Shown here: positions 1 to 11,464 of the stretch, piece after piece | Numbering within the stretch: position 1 is the first letter of the stretch | Layout of the letters: each line of letters starts with the position of its first letter | The notes under the pieces: model-generated | Database searches by the model: none | What the model saw: only the letters and a program-made list of their open reading frames with translations | Told to the model about the DNA's origin: nothing | Position numbers and translations under genes: made by a program | Assembly: GCA_023627715.1 (NCBI GenBank) | Contig: JAMAHW010000109.1 | Coordinates: forward strand, 53,503 to 117,502 | DNA: 64,000 nucleotides | Source: Periconia sp. R9002 | Taxonomy: Eukaryota > Ascomycota > Dothideomycetes > Pleosporales > Periconiaceae | Direction: 5' to 3'

Positions 1-47
1 GAAAAGTGTTGCGCACGAAGCTTTGCTCAGCGAACTAATCACAACAG

Positions 48-3000
48 AAAGTTGGATGTGGTAAAAGCATCTTGTGCTCGTCCATAGTGGAGAGACTTCG
101 GGAGAACTCGAATCCTCATAGGACACTGGTCTGCTACTTCTTTTTCTCGTTTAGAGGTACCGAACGCGGAGATCTATCCGCACTTTTGCGTTCCCTCTTA
201 TCACAGCTCTGTTTTATTGACACTGTTCCAAGCCCGATGGTAAAGCTCTACATGAAGTGCCATCAGACCTTTCCCGCGAGATTGCCAACCCTGCTCGAGC
301 TTAAAGATGTTACAAACAAAGTATTTGACGAAGTTCTTCAATCTAGGAAGGTATATCTAGTTATGGACGCATTAGACGAGGTCGCATGGGGACAGGAGCG
401 GGAAGAGGTCTTGAATTTCACGCATCAGTTGTCTCAAGATGCGGCTGAAGGGTTACGAATTGTTGTCTCCAGTAGAAACGAGACTGACATTAGGGAGCGT
501 TTCGCCTACCCCGACACCAATTGGAAGGATATACCTATCGAACTGAAAGATGTAGACCATGATATCGAGAAGTACATCAACAACCATATCGAGAAGTACC
601 CATCCCTTAAACGACAGGATGCGGCAACGAAAGAACTGATTCGGAACAAATTGGTGGCTAATGCCCACGGAATGTGTGTAACCATAAGTATTGTCAAGAA
701 AATAGAAGAGGGGGGGTGCTGATGTCCTTTAGGTTTAGATGGAGTGCTCTGCAGCTATCCAGTCTCAGGCAACTTCGATCATCGACGCCGAATGCCATCA
801 GGAAATCGCTAGAAGAGATACCAAAGGATTTGAACGAGACTTATGCCCGCATCCTCGCCGGCATTGATCAATACTCGATGGAATCAGCTATTCATGCTCT
901 TGAGTGGCTGGTTGCATCAAAAAGGACTCTTTATATTGAAGAATTGGCTGATGCCTCTTCTATTGGGCTACAGGATATTGAGCAGAGTCCATACGAGTTC
1001 AGGGAGACAGCGCTGGAGCCCTTTCACTTGGTGGAAATGCTTGGCGACCTTATCCAAGTGTATCCAGCCCTCCCTGACAACTCACCCCCAGAGCCCGGAC
1101 AACACAGGGTCTCATTATCGCATTTCTCCGTGCAGGAGTTCCTCCTGAGAGAATACATCAAGACGTCCCCGGTGTCTAGGTTTGCACTAAAATTACACGA
1201 AGCCCACCTTTCGGTCGCACGAGACTGTCTCGTCTATCTTTACCGCTTCAATACTCCTCCGCGTCGACTTGACAGCGTTAAAGCAAGAATGCCCGGCTTT
1301 GCTCTCAGGGAATACGCGTGGTACAATTGGGAAAAGCACGTGATACCTAGCACGACCAACGAGTTCATCAGCGACCCAACAAGACGAACAGCGACGATTT
1401 TATATACCAACTTCAGGTCTCGATCGATCTGGACAGATGACGAACGATCAAACGAACTAACGTCCTGGCTTCCCCCAAGGGGGAAAGAGAGACTTCTGAG
1501 GGCTTTGAATGTCCCCTATTTCTATCCTGATCTGGGTGGGTATTTCGAAACGCCGCTAGGGCCCCGTGATGATCCGCGTTGGTTTGGAAACGATATTCCA
1601 GACCCCGAAAATAGGGAGATTGCTCTCATCTCTATTCTGCCATGTCTTGACCCTGATGACGACCTCAGATGTCAGCTCCACATCGTCAATCTTTGGGACA
1701 AGCCTGATTTCAAAGCCATCTCGTATGCATTGGGCCCAGCGGATGATTCTCCAATTTACATCGGAGGATCAAAAAAGTCGGTCCGTCCTCAACTTGCTAA
1801 CATCTTTCGCCACCTTCGCCTGCATCAAGAGGGCCAGCAGCCTAGGTTCTGGGCGGACGCGATCAGTCTGGAAGAGTGGCAATCTAATTCCACTTCTGTG
1901 GTCGTAGAGAGAAACCAAGTGTATTATACAGACACACGGCTTCTGGTCATGCTCACCCAAATCTTTAAACAAGCACAAGAAGTGATGATCAGCCTGGGGG
2001 ACGAACTACCCGGCGACGAAGAAGGCATCGCTTTGATGTACAAGCTTATTCAGCTAACAGATCTAGCCATAAGATCCAATCAGGATGATGAGTACATCGG
2101 TGAAAGTCGGCTGTTTGACGAGGTTGCTCGGCTCGAAGAGGAAAATGGCTGGTCGGTCCTAAACTCATTGTTCACGAGAACGTGGTGGCAACGCAGGTGG
2201 ACTATTCAAGAGCTTGTGCTTGCAAGAACGGCTATGTTGTTCACTGGCAGCATAGCATTTAGCTTTGACGTCATCAATCGCTTCGTCGAAGCTGAGTCGC
2301 TCATTCAAAAGTGCCTTCTGGAACTACATGGCCCTCTAGGGCAAGGGTATCACGAGATCTTCGGTTCTCCGAGTTGGGAAAGCATTAAAAACCTAACCAT
2401 GACAAGGCGAGATTACAACAATAAAGGACCCATCGATCTGGCTACTCTTCTCTGGAGGTTCCGAATGCATAAAGGCATGTATCAAGAAGATGTCTTACGG
2501 ACCATTGTCCCATTGACCTGGACTCCTGAAAGCGACTCCAATTTCGAGGTCACATATAGCGACACCAGTCTTTTCAGATTGGATCTTCCCGAGGCAATTG
2601 CCAAAGCCTCTGTTGAAATGATCAATGATACGGTACACCTTCGATTGTTGTCTTTACAATCGGTATACTCATTAGACCCAGAGGGTGAAAAAGACGATAC
2701 CGCGCCTCAAACCTGGTTACCAGCATTAGAAAAGTACGCTTCCGAGGTGGAACCGTTCCTTCTCTGTGCCAAAGATGCCCCCAGTTCGTTTAGTGCATGT
2801 GAGGAAGAAAAAAGTTGTATACAGTTCGCCGAGTCTTGTCTGGTTTTTAGATTTCAGTTCGATAGCTTTCCGCAAAACGAAAACCTCCACCTAGAGGATA
2901 CACGCCTCTCCATCAAGGGAGCATATTTCAGTACAATCGAACGAATCTCAGACGCATACTTGACCGGTATCCGAGACAAGGCCATTCTAGCTTTTGCCCG

Positions 3001-3668
3001 TAATTTAGCAGATACGGCTGCGTCATGGATAGAAGTACGGAACCAAAAGCGTTCGGATCTGGTATCCAATACTGAAGTTGACTGTTCGGCAACTGGGGAT
3101 AAGCAGGGCTCATTGCCCAGTGAAGAAGACATTTGGCGCACTTTGCTGGCCGACCAATACCAGCCTGACAGTCGGCTGCCGGACCAACTCCCTCACCCAG
3201 ATCTCCCTTCCTCACTGCCGCCACGAAACGAAAAAGAAGTTGAGGAACTTTTGTCCGTACCAGCCACCAAGAAGGCACTCAAGTATCTGTACGGACGAAG
3301 GCTATTTTTAACCAAGAACGGACATATTGGTCTAGGGCCATTTGGAGCACGCGAAGGTGACACCGTCGTCGTCTTTAGTGGCGGTCTAGTTCCGCATGTG
3401 ATTCGAGGTACCAGTAAACGGATCGTAGGACATTTTGTCAATATTCCGCTCTGTAATTATATCGGGGAATGGTAATCACTTCCATTTTATTTGTTGGCGG
3501 CTTTTACTAACTCAAGACAGCTATGTGCATGGAATCATGAATGGAGAGTTTGCGCTTCCCAATTCCGATGGAGGGTCGGATGTTACCTGGGAGCCTATTG
3601 TTCTAGAGGGAGAGATGAGGAAGATGCCAGACTCGGATAGGCCTCCCTGGAAACAGGATACGGAGTAG
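48..3668 (+). CDS. NACHT-HET two-domain NLR-like protein, 5' end outside window
   Basis: Exons 48-673, 733-3471 and 3521-3668 join in frame to about 1,170 codons; the first visible exon follows a branch-point-like ACTAAT and a CAG acceptor ending at 47, so the start lies upstream. The protein opens with a P-loop (KVGCGKS, bases 48-68), then a Walker B-like VYLVMDALDEV and a sensor-like RIVVSSRNE: a STAND/NACHT NTPase. The first intron (674-732) restores AHGMFRWSALQL, the conserved NACHT C-terminal signature. After a helical linker comes a HET domain with AISYALG, FWADAISLEEW and WWQRRWTIQEL; the last intron (3472-3520) restores GECYVHGIMNGE, the usual HET C-terminal motif. The family acts in heterokaryon incompatibility and cell-death signalling. 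The HET core is divergent: the usual CINQ is replaced by SLEE. Both identities are clear; the exact role is unknown. Confidence 0.88.
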
Positions 3669-4302
3669 TTTACCATATGCAATCATATTGGCGCCACCCA
3701 TATCTCACGCGCTATGACTGTCTTTTGTTTGATTTTACCTTTTTGCGCGATCCCTACACAGACAAACTCTATTATCAGGTGGTCCCGATAACAGTCCGCA
3801 GTATTGTTGCTTGTTTATATTTATCAAAAATTTTGATCTCACAGCTCTGATTCAAAACGGCTTCAAGTCCAACTTTTAAAAGACGTCAACACAGATCATT
3901 GCATCTTCTCTGCTCTTCTCCTCAACCATTCTCACAAACAACCTTCAAATACATTACGAGTTCGCCGCATAGTCATCGTCTTCCTTGTCATTACCCAGGC
4001 TACGCTCTTCCCACTAGTAAAACTTTCCAAGCTCGATCGCCCCCTCTCGCTTCTAGAGTCAGGGCCCCAGTCGACCATGCCAAAGAAGTCGGCTCAAATT
4101 TGCCCCACATCCTAAAAAATCGCGAGGTCATTAGAATGTAGAATTGCTTAGTATTACCACCTTAACAAGTTTAAGATTAATATAACGTTATTATAGATAA
4201 TTATAAATGCCAATTTGCACGAATATCATTTTCCTACTATCTAGTTGTAACCATCCTTTACAGTAAGCCAAATAGCCTTGCTCCAACTTTAAGAGCAGTA
4301 CC
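3669..4302. other. Intergenic, convergent 3' ends
   Basis: Lies between the stop of the NACHT-HET gene and the stop of the minus-strand helicase. It is AT-rich around 4140-4220 and shows no coding frame I can support. Confidence 0.6.
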
Positions 4303-7300
4303 TTAGTGCTCCATATTCTCCGCACGAGTCACACCCGGCACGGCTTCATGGCGATGTCCGCCAATCCTTGCACCACACTCGGGACAACGTGCAAGCTCCA
4401 TCGGCATACCACACTCTCCGATGGCAAACTATTAATTGCTAGTCAGTACAAATCCGCAAATGCGGCAAGTAAAAAGGAGTCAGGCATACCGGATGTCCAT
4501 TTACACAATTATACCAATGACCTGAATGGGTAGCGATTCCTCTCGGCCCACTAACCATCGCTTTCTTGATCGCCTCGAGTTCCTCGGCTGTGACTTCTTC
4601 GTACCACGCCTTTTGCAGGAGCTTAAGGGATTCATTCACTGCCTGTGATAGAGTGTCTGCATCGCGGAACTTTTGCTCGCATAACTTCTCTGCCTTTTCA
4701 AGCAAGGCCTTAGCCCTCTCACGGTATTCGGTAGCCATCACGCGGTCCTGAGGGTTAGAAAATCCAGATGTCTCAAACAGGCGAACAATCCGCGCGTAGA
4801 AGAGTGATGCTTCGACTGAATGTTTCGGTAAGGCATTCCCGTTGCAGTTAGAGATGAAGTTCTCACAAGATTGGAGGAAGGGCTTGGTCAGGATCAAGGG
4901 AGAGCCTCCGGAGAACGTTAGAGAAGTAGTTGAATCTCCGTATTTCGCCTGCACAGTAGAGAGGACACGGAACTTGTCTTCCATAGTAATGCAGTCAATC
5001 TTTATCTCCATCATCTTTGCCCCGAGCGTGATACGGTGATCGCGTTCCCCAGTCGGTGTGGAATCCCTAAGCTTGAGGGCACCTAGCGCACTTTCAAGAG
5101 GTGCATCTTGCTCGATAGCATGGATTGTAGCTTCATAAAGTTTGTGTGCAGGTTGATGGCGTTCAGCTGCGCGTCGCTGAAGTTGTATAACAGCAGACCG
5201 AAGTTGTGCTGATGCCCTATACCGACTCTGAAGCTGTCTTGAGACGGCTTTGACGGCTTTGATGGCTCGATCGTGCGCATCTGTCAGGATTGGATTGATA
5301 TTGACCACCGTTATGACAGCTGCACGAGTGTCTTCCAGTTCGTTTTCCACTTTGATCAGTTTCTCCTCTATTTCTTGCAAATCCGTCTGTCCTGTGACGA
5401 TGAATCGTTTTGACATCTCATCAATAACGGCACGGTTGATGAGCCGATTGTACCTTTGTGTTGCGTATTGCCGGATAGGGCGCTGACAGTGTGGGCACTT
5501 TGGAATTGCTGGAGCCATTTTGGAAGAGATGTCTTCCAGACCAAGGACGTTGCCGGTTGCAGGATCCAGTCTGTATACTTCCTTTAGCCCGATCATACCT
5601 AGATGCGAAGGCACCAAGTTAGCAGAGTTCAGAGAGAAGATTATGCAGGTATGGAGAAAACATCCTATAAAACGCTCTCCTAGAAGTTCTTCAAATAACG
5701 AAGCATAAACGAGAACATGGGGCATTCTACCCTAGCCTTACGTACCGTCTAAGGTTTCCGCAGTAAAGAAATGCCCGCAAGGGAGAGCAATCACCGGGGT
5801 TTCATCTAGATCAATCTCTCTATACTCTTGGAACTCAATCATGTCAACCTGGGCATCGAGTCTCATCGCACATTCCTTGCAATACTCCGGAAGGCAATCT
5901 TCTCCGCAAAGCCCAGGGCACTGATGACCGCAAGGAAGTAGCTTGATGCAGTGCTTATTGCATGGAAGACGATTGCACGGTGCCGAACAGGGCATTGTGC
6001 ACTCTCCCTGGTGTGGACAGGACCATGTGCATCGTTCAATACATGGAGCGCATGCTTCGTGGCACCTGAGAGTACAACGAGAGTGTTTACATGCTACCTA
6101 TGTAGTGTCATGTCAAGAATAATTGATAAAGTGGGTTCATAGTACTTACCTCACACGTGGACATACATAAACCACATTCTGACCCATCATGGCACCGTTT
6201 GGGACAAGTATGATTGCACGTTCCAAAGCGCCTGCCACATACTTTGACACACTTGGAATGCTTCACGATACGGCGTCTTTCGGAGTCTTTGATGTTGCAA
6301 CAACCACATGAGCCCGGACAAGGATGGCCGCAAGTCAGAGTCGTCTCACAAGGATTCTGGCACCGGTATTTTTCTTTGATCACATCCTGAGAGCACTGCA
6401 CCTGAACTATGTGACCACAACCAGGGACCGTCTTATTCACGAAAACGTGACATTGGATGGCGTTGAGATGTTGTGTTAGGTAGCAAGAGACGTTGTCTTT
6501 GCAATGGCCGCATGGGAGTTGTACATTGTTCAACGCGACCATGCATCTTCCGCAATCCTCGCCACAGGTTGTCTTCTGGCAAGGATGACCGCAAGGCGTA
6601 TGTCGGCGTTGGCAGGGCTGTTCGCATTTGAAAACCACATGCATAGCTTTAGAATGACATCTCGCCTGACATCGGTGTCCGCAATCTGGGAGGCGGTCCA
6701 TACAGGCCTCCCGGCAACCACCTTCAGGGCTAAACTTAGCAAAGTCGTCTGGTTGTTGGACCTGAATAACAGTGTTTACGTGTCGGGGGCAGCAGAGGTC
6801 CAAAGAGGGGCCTATAGAGTCCTTAGCACGTAGAATATTAATGACCTTTTGCCACATTGGCACGTTCGAGTATGTGTCACTGTTGCCAATAAGGTACATC
6901 CCGTACTGGGCACGACTCATAAGAACATTGATGCGATTCGTGGTCTTGAGAAATCCGACTTTCCGATATTTGTTGCTTCGAACCAAAGAGACGATAATGA
7001 TCTTGGCCTCTTCGCCCTGGAAATTGTCGACAGTGGCCACACGGAGAAGATCGCTTAGCTTCTTCTTCTCCAAAGGCTTTCTCTTGTTGTCTTGCTCCAC
7101 AACAGCTTGGTCCTCAGAAGGATCTAGGGCAGCAAACCCATCTTTAATCAAGGCGTCTTGATCCAGCTCGCTAAGTACAATCTCGAAGTCATTGCGCATT
7201 GCTGTGCGTAGTTTCTGTAGCTGGCCAGTGTACGGTGTTAATACAGCGATATCGCTGCTAGCGTAGACTCCTTGGCGGACCACATGACGGACTAGTGCAT

Positions 7301-10300
7301 GCACCATGTCGGCTTCCCAGTCGTTGGATTTTGATTTTTTATGGTGTATTTCTGCCTGCTTTTCGTCCTCCATGTTCTCGTGGTCGAGCCAAAATACATT
7401 CTTGCGCATGCCAACAACGTCGGGGATTTGCGATGTGCTTGGATGGTCAATCAACTTGTCATATATCGTCTCTCGAATCAGAGCAGAGATGCTAGGGCGC
7501 ATGCGTCTTTGAACGTTCAGCTGAGCAACGGGCATCGACGGTCTTCCGCGCTCTCCGACTGAGAGTCTTTCAAATTGGCTCCGATCGAGTTGATATAAGA
7601 CCCCCTGGTCGCTTTCGAGTGATAGATCATGAAAATTGTTGATGGACGGACGTAGTTGTTGATGATCGCCGATCTGAATGAAGTGTTCCACAGTGGGTAG
7701 CAGTGCGGATATGATGTGCGGCTCCATCACTTCCCCAGCTTCTTCGCAAATGACAACCTTGGATCGTACATGTTGTAGAGTTGAGATATTCTTCGCAAGG
7801 CCACTTGTTGTGAGCCCTATGACGTCTGCGTTTTGCAGTACGCGTCGATTGATCTCCTCGTGGACATTCGTAAGATAATGTTGGGTGGCTTCAGCATCCT
7901 TGATTGTTTCGAAGAATTCTTCTACCGCGTCCCGCTGGAGCTCTTGAATCCAAATTTCAATAAGCACACGCCTCTCTCCGTATGAAAGACTCTGGATATT
8001 TCTTTTTGCCTTCTGGATGATGCTGTCTGGACTTAATGTTGTGGATGCTATTTCGGGTTGTGCGAGGGAACGATCGTTCAATGCACCGCCATCCACCCAG
8101 ATATCAAAAGGATGTCGACCAACAATAGTGTATTCATCACCATCGACCGGATTGAATTGAGCGTGTATGCCACTGTAATTTCGGGCCATATGACGCTCGA
8201 AATACTTCCACTCTATCCGCTTCCGTATGCTATGTAGACGACCTAGGATACGTTTTGACTTTGCTTCATATTCATCCAATTCCTGGTAGGCGGTGGCAGC
8301 CTGCCAACTTTCGTGTTTGCTCTTGGCTTCCGTCTGTGTGATATTTCGGAGATTGTGGTTCTCGAGCAACAAGGAGCGGCTTTGACCGCCAACACGAATT
8401 ATCTTCCGGATGCCCGTATTAACGAGGTGTTCCAGAAACTGGTCCAACGCATGGTTCGTATAGCACCTGCAGATGTCAGAAAACTCCATGTCATGATGCT
8501 CATTGCATAACCAATAATATGCTGGAAAGCGACAGATGTCGGAGCCGGAAGGGTAGAAAGGATCTTCGCAAGCCAAGCTTAGAAATATGCAGGGAATGAA
8601 TACAAGAATGAATTAGGCAGATAACGGTAGATATTGATACTCAAATGAGATATAGCACTTACACAACAACAATCGGGCCAAGGTGCGCCCTCCTTTTAGC
8701 ATCCAGGAGAACCTTCATCAGCTTAAGTCCAAGGTAGGACTTTCCCGTCCCTGGGGGACCTTGAATGAATGCGAATTCGCGAGTAAGTGCTGCAACCAAC
8801 GCCACACATTGCCCATTGTCAAGTTCGGTCTTCGACTCCAACTCAGCAATAAGAAAGAGGTCATTGCACGAGGATGATGGATACAATGACATGGCGCTAG
8901 CACCTGGATTGACAATGGATGCCAGAGGAAATGCAAACCCAGAGTGTCGAGCATATAGAGGCGGCGGGACGACAAGCTTGACACCTGGCGGACCGTTGAT
9001 GCGATCGGGCAGGATCCATTCGCGGAACGGTAGTCGGCTTTGACGTTGCATATTCTGCAAGTTCTCCAACACAGGGACGAATGTAGCCGGGAGGACATGT
9101 GGAAATTCGAGTAGAACGCCGTGAATCTTCTCGCGGCTTAATTCAAGCAAGACTTCGACGGTTGACTGATCCTGCGTTGCTAGCTTGATTGTGACATTTG
9201 CCGTTTTGTCGTTGTGGGTCAGGCTATCATCAAATCTCGGATCTGTGTTTCTCTCGGCGACCGTAAAGAACAGATGTTGAACAGTTGAATCCTGTGTCCA
9301 GATAAAGGAGAGGAGAACGCCCTCTTCTAGACGCCTTGATTCCTCCCACCATTTGCGCCTATCCTCTTTAGACCCTCTGCGGATAGAATAAGGCTGAGGG
9401 AATGATATTCTAGCTTGTAATCCTTTGCGGCTGTTGAGCATCAAGTAACTCACAAATGCGTTTGGGTAGGTATAAGCGCGGGTATCTCCGAGTTCAAGCC
9501 TTGGGTTTCTGAGCTGAGTCGGGTCACTAATGATATTCTTGATCAAGCCTCCGAGAACATCTTTTAGCTTGCCGAAGGTATCGTGACGAAGGAGGCGGAA
9601 GTGAGTGTCGATGTGTCTCGCTAGTTTGCTGGTAAGGAAATGCGGCTGATCTGGATCGGTGGAAGGCAAGAATTCTCTCGCATCGCACATTATCTCTGCT
9701 CGTGTGGGGAATATATTGATTTCCGTAATGTCGGCCTTGTCGTTATCGTGTCGCTCTCCAGGCATGATGACATCACGGGGGTAGGTCGAGCGGAGGATCG
9801 AAGTTGAGTGTTCTTCAAATTCACCATCAGAGAGCAATCTGCAAGCGCGAGTGATTACGTCGCGAAGGTTTCTAGTCCGACTGATGATTATGTCAGACGT
9901 AACAGTTGACTCCTCTTCCGTGACCAACTGGGCAGCAGTCTCCAAGGAATTGATTAGATCGGGAAGGTCCTCGTTGTATCTGACCCGAGCTTCGCGCCGG
10001 ATTAATTCAGAAAGGGCAGTGGAGAGAGCAATCAGGGTTGAATCAAGCCTCACTAGTGGAACTGTTGGAACAGCCTCTGCACGAGTAGCCACAAGGATCT
10101 CGCAGAGATGTTGAAAGAATGGAATCGCTCGTTTGCCATTTGGTCCCGATATGAAGCTGTATAAGCTTCCAACGTATGTGTCTACAGATAGGCAGTCCAC
10201 CATGGCTGCATGCGTCATGACTTCGAGGAATGATCGCGAAATTTCGATGAGCCTATCGTACTGGCCGGCCTGTGCTCGTTTGCTCAAGAGAGCTCGGATG

Positions 10301-10731
10301 TGATTACGACCGTGGTATTCGTCGTCATTGTCCAGATCTTTTGGGAGAGCCTGTTTCCAGTCCCTATCATTGCTGTTCACTGCAGAAAAGTCGCGGATGT
10401 CAGCGTAGCTGAACGGATCCAAGCACAAGAGCTGACGTACAGATGTCAAGAGCCCCATCCCATAGATCTTGCATGGCATAGAGATCATTTGCTTGAGGTG
10501 GCCTCCGAATGAGACTTCTCCAGGAATTATAGCTGGCCCTAGCGCGCTGCTCCTCCAGCGTTTCCTCAGCCCTACGATCGCGTTGTGCTGATCCACGGTC
10601 TTCATGTTCGCTGCGATCCAGGTTATGAGAATATCTGCATGCGCTGCCGTACTTGCCTGATTGTGAAAGTATAGTTTAGCATTCTCCTTCGTGGAAAAGC
10701 ACGGTATCCCTGTCACGTACACGTTCCAAGC
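4303..10731 (-). CDS. ZNFX1/NFX1-type zinc-finger SF1 helicase
   Basis: Minus-strand exons 10731-8663, 8466-6150, 6097-5746, 5598-4490 and 4428-4303 total 5,973 nt, exactly 1,991 codons. SF1 helicase motifs are visible in order: GPPGTGKS (end of exon 1), CYTNHALDQF (formed across the 196-bp intron), CEEAGEVMEP, GDHQQLRP, VDNFQGEEA and NVLMSRA. A long run of NF-X1 type fingers follows (CGHPC, CGHRCQARC and similar), then a RING-like CGHFF segment and a C-terminal NGHPFAIGECG/CPECG finger built across the last intron. This is the architecture of ZNFX1 and of the fission-yeast RNAi helicase Hrr1, which act in RNA silencing and antiviral defence; that role is inferred by family. The first exon is not resolved: exon 1 begins after a TTTTAG acceptor, and a minus-strand ATG at 10841 is only a candidate start. 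Helicase identity is near certain. Confidence 0.93.
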
Positions 10732-11464
10732 CTAAAATAGAAGCATGACTCTCGATTTGGTCTTGAATTGCCCATTCCACGCCGCAGTCCATACCCAACG
10801 CCCCTTCTTGCGGTGCTGCGCCCTATCTTAAAATCCGCCATGGAGCGGTTCGGGAAGGGGTCTTGGTCGGAATATCAATGAGCCCTAGGTGAGGAATGAA
10901 ACGATGGCAGTGAAAATCCAATTGATGGAAGACATCGGGCACGATAAGAAGAATAAATTTATTCTGTATTAACATTAGTGCACAGGCTCAACGGAGCTGT
11001 GGCAGAAGCCTAGCTCGAGGAGCGGGGAAGGCGTGGTGTAACCTTACTATTATTGATAAGCTGTTCACCCACCCAATAGACATCATCTCTTTTAGAAGCG
11101 CTCCTTGATTTGGAAACGTGCAGAAAAGGCGTACAGTATCCCTCAGTCTACCCTATCAACGCGTCTCAGCGGGCACAGGAAGCAGACGCACCAGCCACCA
11201 CATAGGGTGACTGGGCCGTGAAGTTATGTACAGGAAGATGTAAACCGCGGGATGCAGTTCGCCTTGAGGGACGAATTCCGAAGTGAAGGCGATTTGGAAA
11301 CCGCGTCTATTGGCTGAGAGAAAACACGCATAGATAGGTGGCACGAAACAGCCGCTGACATGTGGTGGCCTCTGATTTAACGCCCCAGGAGGGGTCAAGT
11401 TCATAATCGGCCCAACAGCTTGAATCGTTCTTCCTGAGCACCAACCTTTTTTTGAGCTTACATA
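10732..11464. other. Shared 5' region between two divergent genes
   Basis: About 730 bp separate the helicase (minus) from the MYND gene (plus). It must hold the unresolved first exon and promoter of the helicase and the promoter of the MYND gene. I see no convincing promoter motif. Confidence 0.4.

Noticed and set aside
8467..8576. Possible extra exon in the 196-bp helicase intron
   Set aside because: The conserved motif VVVCYTNHALDQ is continuous without it and the total length is then an exact multiple of three.
11156..11404. Minus-strand 82-codon frame as first helicase exon
   Set aside because: No similarity to helicase N-termini and no splice pair that joins it in frame.
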